From CAINVV01 sp037129695 (lineage in GTDB: Bacteria > Bacteroidota > Bacteroidia > Bacteroidales > Prolixibacteraceae): a stretch of 64,000 bases of DNA. Below, in pieces: positions 58,831 through 64,000 of the stretch. Both the position numbers and the translations under genes were made by a program. The notes beneath the pieces were generated by a model, which was given only the letters and a program-made list of their open reading frames with translations, was not told the origin of the DNA and did not search any database. The stretch's first letter is position 1; each line of letters opens with the position of its first letter. Location of the stretch: assembly GCA_037129695.1 (NCBI GenBank), contig JBAXUL010000006.1, positions 1-64,000 of the forward strand, given 5' to 3'.

Positions 58831-58854
58831 TTTTTCTACTTGTTAAGCAGTTTA

Positions 58855-59160
58855 TCAAACTTTAATTTCAACTTCAACACCACTGGGTAATTCCAGCTTC
58901 ATTAAGGCGTCGATCGTCTTTGCGGTTGAACTGTAAATGTCGATCAGTCTCTTGTAAGATGACAATTCAAACTGCTCCCTCGATTTTTTATTGACGAAGG
59001 TAGATCTCAAAACAGTGAAAATCCTCCGGTGTGTTGGCAGCGGAATAGGACCGCTTACAATGGCACCTGTTGATTTTACAGTCTTTACAATCTTTTCAGC
59101 TGATTTGTCAACCAGATTATGGTCGTACGATTTCAGTTTAATTCTGATTTTTTGACTCAT
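58855..59160 (-). CDS. rpsJ: 30S ribosomal protein uS10
   Basis: 101 residues; MSQKIRIKLKSYDHNLVDKSAEKIVKTVKSTGAIVSGPIPLPTHRRIFTVLRSTFVNKKSREQFELSSYKRLIDI region is classic uS10 (NusE). Also an antitermination factor. First gene of the S10 block; 17 nt from fusA. Confidence 0.98.
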   Translation of the reverse strand: MSQKIRIKLKSYDHNLVDKSAEKIVKTVKSTGAIVSGPIPLPTHRRIFTVLRSTFVNKKSREQFELSSYKRLIDIYSSTAKTIDALMKLELPSGVEVEIKV

Positions 59161-59177
59161 GATAAGAACGTATTTAA

Positions 59178-61286
59178 TTATAATAACTCTGTTTTTCCTT
59201 TGACACTTTCAAGAACCGAAATAGCAATGTTCTTGGGTACTTCTGCATAGTGGGAAAACTCCATCGTAGAGGTTGCACGGCCTGAAGAGAGGGTACGCAA
59301 TGTTGTAACGTAACCAAACTGTTCGGAGAGCGGAACCAGCGCCTTGATCACACGTGCGCCGAATTTGGCATCCATGCTTTCAACGTGGCCACGACGGCGG
59401 TTAAGGTCACCAACAATATCACCCATGTAATCATCCGGTGTAACCACTTCTACCTTCATAATAGGCTCCAGCAAAACTGGTTTTGCTTTGGATGCCGCAT
59501 TTCTGAAAGCTTGCTTGGCGCACAACTCGAAAGAGAGTGCATCGGAGTCAACAGGGTGGAATGATCCGTCGACCAATACCACTTTGATGTTCTCAATCTT
59601 GTATCCGGCCAAAGGACCATTGTTCATGGCCTCTTTGAATCCTTTTTCAATGGAAGGAATGTATTCGCGCGGAATAGTTCCCCCTTTGATCTGATCGACA
59701 AACTGAAGACCTGTTTTGCCTTCATCAACAGGACCAATATGAACTGAGATGTCAGCAAATTTACCACGACCACCGGTCTGTTTCTTGAACACTTCACGCA
59801 GGTTAACCTCTTTGGTAATGGTTTCTTTGTAGGAAACCTGAGGAGCACCCTGGTTGCATTCAACTTTAAACTCCCTTCTCAGACGGTCAACGATGATCTC
59901 CAGATGGAGCTCACCCATTCCCCGAATGATGGTCTGTCCGCTGTCCTGGTCAGTATTGACCTGGAAAGTTGGATCTTCCTCAGAAAGTTTAATGAGGCCG
60001 TTGGACAGTTTGTCCAAATCCTTTTGAGTCTTTGGCTCAATCGCGATACCGATTACCGGTTCCGGGAATGTCATGGATTCCAGAATGATCGGATGATCCA
60101 AAGAGCAAAGTGTATCACCTGTGCGAATATCCTTGAAACCAACAGCGGCACAAATGTCGCCTGCTTCAATCACATCACGTGGTTGTTGTTTGTTGGAGTG
60201 CATCTGGAAGAGACGGGAAATCCGCTCCTTTTTCCCTGTACGGGTATTGAGCACATAAGATCCCGAATCAATTTTTCCTGAGTAGACACGAATGAAACAC
60301 AAACGGCCAACATAAGGGTCAGTTGCAATCTTGAATGCAAGCGCTGCAAGAGGTTCGTTGACATCTGGTTTTCTTTCAATCTCTTCATCCGTATCAGGAT
60401 CCTTACCGATGATTGAGGCAACATCCAACGGATTAGGCAAATAGGCACAAACAGCATCCAAAAGAGTCTGAACTCCCTTGTTTTTGAAGGCCGATCCACA
60501 CAACATCGGAATAATAACCCCGGAAAGGGTCGCTTTACGAATCACGTGTTTCAACTCGTCTTCTGTAATACTGTTGGGATCAATGAAGAATTTCTCCATC
60601 AAAGTTTCATCCTGTTCAGCAACAGACTCGACCAGTTTCTCACGCCATTCCTGAGCCAGCTCAAGCATGTCAGCTGGAATCTCTTCCACCGAATAATCTG
60701 CGCCCATGGTTTCATCATGCCAGACCACTGATTTCATGGCCACAAGGTCGATGATTCCTTTGAAACGCTCTTCGGCACCAATCGGAATTTGAATCGGAAC
60801 CGGATTGGCTCCCAATTTCTCTTTGATGTCGTTGTATACATTGAAAAAATCGGCACCCGCGCGGTCCATCTTGTTGATGAAAGCGATTTTTGGTACACCG
60901 TATTTGTCGGCCTGACGCCAAACTGTCTCCGATTGAGCTTCTACACCACCTACGGCACAAAAGGTAGCAACCGCACCGTCAAGAACCCTTAACGAACGTT
61001 CCACCTCAACCGTAAAGTCTACGTGGCCCGGAGTATCAATGATATTGATCTGATGAACAATATCCTGATATGTCCATTCTGTAAATGTCGCAGCAGAAGT
61101 GATGGTAATACCACGCTCCTGCTCCTGTTCCATCCAGTCCATCGTTGCTGCACCATCGTGTACTTCACCAATCCGGTGAACTTTACCCGTGTAAAACAAG
61201 ATCCGCTCTGAAGTGGTTGTTTTACCGGCATCGATGTGAGCCATGATCCCGATGTTCCTGGTATTTGTAAGGTCCCTTTTCGCCAT
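59178..61286 (-). CDS. fusA: Elongation factor G
   Basis: 702 residues, usual length. GTPase motifs AHIDAGKTTTSERI (16-29), DTPGHVDF (G3) and NKMDRAGADF (G4), then domains II-V. Drives translocation and ribosome recycling. In the str block between rpsG and rpsJ; tuf, which follows fusA in many bacteria, is absent here and is presumably elsewhere (inference). Confidence 0.98.
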   Translation of the reverse strand: MAKRDLTNTRNIGIMAHIDAGKTTTSERILFYTGKVHRIGEVHDGAATMDWMEQEQERGITITSAATFTEWTYQDIVHQINIIDTPGHVDFTVEVERSLRVLDGAVATFCAVGGVEAQSETVWRQADKYGVPKIAFINKMDRAGADFFNVYNDIKEKLGANPVPIQIPIGAEERFKGIIDLVAMKSVVWHDETMGADYSVEEIPADMLELAQEWREKLVESVAEQDETLMEKFFIDPNSITEDELKHVIRKATLSGVIIPMLCGSAFKNKGVQTLLDAVCAYLPNPLDVASIIGKDPDTDEEIERKPDVNEPLAALAFKIATDPYVGRLCFIRVYSGKIDSGSYVLNTRTGKKERISRLFQMHSNKQQPRDVIEAGDICAAVGFKDIRTGDTLCSLDHPIILESMTFPEPVIGIAIEPKTQKDLDKLSNGLIKLSEEDPTFQVNTDQDSGQTIIRGMGELHLEIIVDRLRREFKVECNQGAPQVSYKETITKEVNLREVFKKQTGGRGKFADISVHIGPVDEGKTGLQFVDQIKGGTIPREYIPSIEKGFKEAMNNGPLAGYKIENIKVVLVDGSFHPVDSDALSFELCAKQAFRNAASKAKPVLLEPIMKVEVVTPDDYMGDIVGDLNRRRGHVESMDAKFGARVIKALVPLSEQFGYVTTLRTLSSGRATSTMEFSHYAEVPKNIAISVLESVKGKTELL

Positions 61287-61334
61287 TATCTTTTTTCGTA
61301 CAATAAACTAATCTAAACTATCTGAAATTCCGGA

Positions 61335-61811
61335 CTAGAACCGGAAATGCGCAAACGCACGGTTTGCTTCTGCCATTCTGTGTGTATCTTCTTTTTTCTT
61401 GAAAGCACCACCCTCTTCATTGTAAGCGGCAACAGTTTCAGCGGCAAGCTTTTCTGCCATTGAATGACCGGAACGCTTCTTGGCGAAGATGATCAGGTTA
61501 CGCATGGAGATAGCCACTTTTCTTTCAGGACGAATTTCCATCGGAACCTGAAAGTTGGCACCACCAACACGCCTACTCTTAACCTCAACCTGGGGAGTGA
61601 TGTTAACCAATGCTTTTTTCCATACATCGAGAGCAGACACTTCATTGTCTTTCATCTTTTTCTCAACGATATCCAGAGCATCGTAAATAATTTTGAATGC
61701 GATGGATTTTTTACCATCAAACATGAGACTGTTCACGAAGCGAGTAACGAGAACGTCATTGAATTTCGGATCGGGAAGAATGATCCGCTTTTTTGGTTTT
61801 GTTTTTCTCAT
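61335..61811 (-). CDS. rpsG: 30S ribosomal protein uS7
   Basis: 158 residues; RFVNSLMFDGKKSIAFKIIYDALDIVE and GGANFQVPMEIRPERKVAISMRNLI, then the C-terminal NRAFAHFRF. Head-assembly protein and, in other bacteria, repressor of the str operon. 48 nt before fusA. Confidence 0.98.
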   Translation of the reverse strand: MRKTKPKKRIILPDPKFNDVLVTRFVNSLMFDGKKSIAFKIIYDALDIVEKKMKDNEVSALDVWKKALVNITPQVEVKSRRVGGANFQVPMEIRPERKVAISMRNLIIFAKKRSGHSMAEKLAAETVAAYNEEGGAFKKKEDTHRMAEANRAFAHFRF

Positions 61812-61933
61812 CTTAGTTACAAATTGTTTGTGTTATTTGAATCGGTTGTTGTTTAGCCTTCAGTTATACAGCCTGTTCAAGACAAGCCCTTACTCAACCA
61901 AACCTCCAAACTAATAACTAATTGTTTTTTTAA

Positions 61934-62341
61934 TTATTTCTTCTTTTTTGTTGCAGCAACTACTTGTCCTGGTTTTGGGCGCTTGGCACCATATTTCGAA
62001 CGACGTTGCTTGCGACCCTCAACACCAGCGGTATCGAGTGCACCACGAATTAAATGGTAACGAACTCCCGGAAGGTCTTTAACACGACCACCACGTACCA
62101 GAACGATAGAGTGCTCCTGAAGATTGTGTCCTTCACCCGGAATATAGGCATTCACCTCTTTGCCGTTGGTTAACCTTACCCTGGCAACCTTCCGCATAGC
62201 CGAATTCGGCTTCTTGGGCGTCGTAGTGTAAACACGTACACATACGCCCCTACGCTGAGGACATGAGTTCAATGCCGGAGACTTGCTTTTGTCTTCGATA
62301 TTTACTCTTCCCTTACGTACTAACTGTTGAATAGTAGGCAT
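61934..62341 (-). CDS. rpsL: 30S ribosomal protein uS12
   Basis: 135 residues; TTPKKPNSAMRK (the streptomycin-site loop, Lys present as in sensitive wild types) and RGGRVKDLPGVRYHLIRGALDTAGV. Decoding-centre protein; first gene of the superoperon. Its leader holds a hairpin and a candidate promoter. Confidence 0.98.
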   Translation of the reverse strand: MPTIQQLVRKGRVNIEDKSKSPALNSCPQRRGVCVRVYTTTPKKPNSAMRKVARVRLTNGKEVNAYIPGEGHNLQEHSIVLVRGGRVKDLPGVRYHLIRGALDTAGVEGRKQRRSKYGAKRPKPGQVVAATKKKK

Positions 62342-62384
62342 AAACGTTTTTTAAATTTGATAAAAAATACACACATATTTCTCC

Positions 62385-62407
62385 CGGGGAAATCTCGCAA
62401 TTCCCCG
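62385..62407 (-). promoter_or_regulatory. Hairpin in the rpsL leader
   Basis: CGGGGAA (62385-62391) / TTCCCCG (62401-62407), nine-nt loop, 44-66 nt before the rpsL ATG. It would lie within the 5' leader if the promoter at 62463-62497 is used; possible feedback site, unproven. Confidence 0.35.
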
Positions 62408-62462
62408 TATGTTCAGCGATATAACACTTTATTACCTCGCAAAACTCCTCCAAAATGGACTG

Positions 62463-62497
62463 CAAAAGTACACATTTCTTTGGGAAATACACTACAA
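62463..62497 (-). promoter_or_regulatory. Candidate promoter of the str-S10-spc superoperon
   Basis: Minus-strand TTG (62497-62495) and TACTTTTG (62470-62463) with a 24-bp spacer, somewhat long for the -33/-7 consensus (17-23). Leader of about 115 nt to rpsL. Confidence 0.35.
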
Positions 62498-62518
62498 CAT
62501 TAAAAAAAAATGATTTTC

Positions 62519-62555
62519 AAAGCTTTTAGCCATTAGCAGTTAGCGTTTGGCTCCT
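62519..62555. repeat. TTAGC-type short repeat, copy 7
   Basis: AAGCTTTTAGCCATTAGC then AGTTAGCGTTTGGC, the same heptamer family as at 8949, 13398, 18206, 22204, 36543 and 36650. Confidence 0.5.
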
Positions 62556-62684
62556 GTTGGTTCGGTTTTTACCATTTAGCCTCTTCCTTTTGACATCAGA
62601 TTCAGCAAAAATAACTGAAATTGAGAGGAGGATTTTCATACTCTTTCTTTTCCGACCACCGACCAGTAACTATTTGCCCGTGGA

Positions 62685-63227
62685 TTATTGTGCCGGCCGA
62701 TAACTGAAAACACGCTTGACCGGACTGAGAATCCGGCTCAACAACCTTTGATCTTCTGTAATGATCTCTGCAGTCCCCTTCAACTCGCTCTGAAATACGA
62801 GGTTCTTCCCGAAAGTGGAGATCATCTGATCAGGAAGTTTTACCTCTGCAGTATAGGAATCACCCGTTGGAACAGCAGAGATTTTTGTGATAAACCCTCT
62901 TACCGAACCATACTCGAGATAAGGATAATTGGCAAACTTCAGATTAACCTGCTGGCCGATTTTAATTTCCCTTGCACTGCTCCTCTGAAGTTGGACATAA
63001 CCGGTTAGGGAGGTCTCTTTTCCGGAATCAACTGTAGCCACAACCACCACGGGTGCGGAAATAATATCAGGGTACTTGAAAAACCAGGTTCCGGCGATGA
63101 GGACGATCAATAGGAGTACGACCATGACCATACCATTCCTGATTAGCCAGGATGGCATTCGGCCCATAATATCCTGAACTTCCTTGCTGTGAAGGTCTAT
63201 TTCATCCAATTTTTTCGACATGCTCAA
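62685..63227 (-). CDS. HlyD-like protein lacking the helical hairpin
   Basis: 180 residues. N-terminal cytoplasmic stretch, one membrane anchor (about 33-48, VVLLLIVLIAGTWFFKYPDI), then directly the C-terminal beta-barrel module of Bacteroidota HlyD adaptors: VKIGQQVNLKF-like segment, YPYLEYGSVRGFITKISAVP and AEIITEDQRLLSRIL. The usual 240 or so residues between, comprising both lipoyl halves and the coiled-coil hairpin (present in the HlyD gene at 32144), are absent. The frame is open and the join smooth, so it is a short form rather than an obvious frameshift. 35 nt downstream of the exporter ATPase. Confidence 0.8.
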   Translation of the reverse strand: MSMSKKLDEIDLHSKEVQDIMGRMPSWLIRNGMVMVVLLLIVLIAGTWFFKYPDIISAPVVVVATVDSGKETSLTGYVQLQRSSAREIKIGQQVNLKFANYPYLEYGSVRGFITKISAVPTGDSYTAEVKLPDQMISTFGKNLVFQSELKGTAEIITEDQRLLSRILSPVKRVFSYRPAQ

Positions 63228-63262
63228 TAATTGTCAATTGTCAATTTTCCATGGTCAATTCT

Positions 63263-64000
63263 CTAAGCTCCCAACTCCAGCTGATTCTTGACCAAATTCC
63301 AGTAGCTGCCCTTCAGCTTGATCAGCTCTTCGTGCCTGCCCTTCTCCACAATCTCGCCCCGGTCGAGGACAACGATCTGATCCGCATTCCTGACCGTACT
63401 CAAACGATGGGCAACCACCACCACGGTCCGGCTCTTGTAAAATTCATTCATATTTTCCATAATCACCTTCTCGTTGTTGGCATCCAGGGCATTGGTCGCT
63501 TCATCAAAAAAGAGAAATCCCTGATTCTTGTAAACTGCACGTGCGATCAGTATCCGCTGTTTTTGTCCCTGACTCAACCCTGCCCCCTCCTGACCAATTT
63601 TCGTATCATAACCCATTGGCAACGATTCGATGTATTCCCGGATATTGGCCATCCTGACAGCCTCCGCAAGTCTTTCGCGATCAATGGTGTCTTCTCCTAC
63701 CGCAATGTTGTTAACGATGGAATCTGAAAACAGATAGCCATCCTGCATCACCACTCCACACCTGTCGCGCCATACGGAGGTTGAAATCTGGTTGAGATCG
63801 ATTTCGCCCAGGGTGATGGTTCCGGAAACCGGCGGATAGAATCCAAGCAACAATTTAATCAGGGTCGTTTTCCCGCTTCCGCTCATCCCGACGATCGCAG
63901 TTGTCTGGTTGACGGGTATGGTAAGGTTGATCTCTTTTAAAACCTTGGGAGAACGGGGACCTTCATATTGAAATGTCAGATCACGAATTGAAATATCCTT
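63263..64000 (-). CDS. ABC exporter ATPase region, 5' part beyond the window
   Basis: Open at the window end; 246 codons are visible and the start is missing. The nucleotide-binding domain has LTFQYEGPRSPKVL (A-loop Tyr), Walker A GMSGSGKTT, Q-loop GVVMQDGYLF, signature LSQGQKQRI (LSxGQ form), Walker B GFLFFDEATNALD and H-loop VVVVAHRLSTVR. This is the end of a bacteriocin/peptide-type exporter; whether a C39 peptidase precedes the membrane domain cannot be seen. Paired with the short HlyD downstream. Confidence 0.9.
   Translation of the reverse strand, partial: KDISIRDLTFQYEGPRSPKVLKEINLTIPVNQTTAIVGMSGSGKTTLIKLLLGFYPPVSGTITLGEIDLNQISTSVWRDRCGVVMQDGYLFSDSIVNNIAVGEDTIDRERLAEAVRMANIREYIESLPMGYDTKIGQEGAGLSQGQKQRILIARAVYKNQGFLFFDEATNALDANNEKVIMENMNEFYKSRTVVVVAHRLSTVRNADQIVVLDRGEIVEKGRHEELIKLKGSYWNLVKNQLELGA

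Larger units (their letters stand above)
62342..62684. other. Intergenic region upstream of the superoperon
   Basis: 343 bp containing the rpsL leader hairpin (62385-62407), candidate promoter (62463-62497) and a TTAGC-type repeat (62519-62555). No gene recognised. Confidence 0.6.

Noticed and set aside
1..64000. tRNA, rRNA, CRISPR arrays, insertion sequences and riboswitches
   Set aside because: No cloverleaf, no rRNA-like stretch, no regularly spaced repeats, no transposase and no recognised metabolite-riboswitch core were found by reading; a covariance-model scan would be decisive.

Overview
The window comes from a member of the Bacteroidota, probably a Bacteroidales/Marinilabiliales-like saccharide degrader. 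The signs are a type IX secretion protein (PorT), a TamL-type outer-membrane lipoprotein, a DUF5916 protein, fused E1 and C39-ABC exporter types common in the phylum, mostly SD-less starts, several promoters of the -33 TTG / -7 TAnnTTTG type, and the contiguous str-S10-spc-alpha ribosomal superoperon. No tRNA, rRNA, CRISPR array or transposase was recognised.

Layout. 1-1.7 kb: translation and recombination genes hpf, xer and rpsU. 1.7-7.7 kb: a helix-hairpin-helix membrane protein, TamL, an rRNA methyltransferase and a COG2509 flavoprotein. 8-10.8 kb: porT, menG and an AIR-synthase-like gene in one minus-strand operon. 10.9-14.2 kb: an SDR and envelope-sugar genes (DUF6165, GT9, WaaP-type kinase). 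14.2-15 kb: a nitroreductase. 15.2-24.7 kb and 30-31.9 kb: an L-fucose/L-galactose-type glycan locus. It holds two GH29 fucosidases, a beta-propeller glycosidase, a nucleotidyltransferase-GHMP kinase fusion, a plant-type GDP-mannose 3,5-epimerase, a RhaM-family mutarotase, a FucP permease, a LacI regulator and FucI. Between lacI and fucI lie a fused 2-oxoacid dehydrogenase E1 and a DUF5916 protein. 32.1-35.5 kb: a C39-peptidase ABC exporter with its HlyD partner. 35.6-36.1 kb: a GxxExxY gene inside inverted repeats. 36.1-37.7 kb: marR divergent from thioredoxin-osmC. 37.8-39.4 kb: trpB2 behind a tryptophan leader-peptide attenuator. 39.4-44.5 kb: add, rubrerythrin, a UbiD decarboxylase and citrate synthase. 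44.8-62.3 kb: rplQ to rpsL (31 translation/secretion genes). 62.7-64 kb: a very short HlyD-like protein and an ABC exporter cut by the window end.

How the parts may work together. In the fucose locus, export-signalled glycosidases would release L-fucose (or L-galactose), FucP would import it, the mutarotase and FucI would begin catabolism, and LacI would control the locus through GCAAAG-type palindromes found both upstream of fucP/lacI and upstream of the epimerase operon. The epimerase and the kinase/nucleotidyltransferase fusion suggest that part of the sugar is also made into, or salvaged to, an activated L-sugar. No fuculokinase or aldolase is present in the window. The most novel signals are the Trp attenuator in front of a solitary trpB2, the undescribed-looking nucleotidyltransferase-GHMP fusion paired with the epimerase, the 20-bp inverted repeat around the thioredoxin promoter, the HlyD protein lacking its hairpin, and families of palindromic intergenic repeats.
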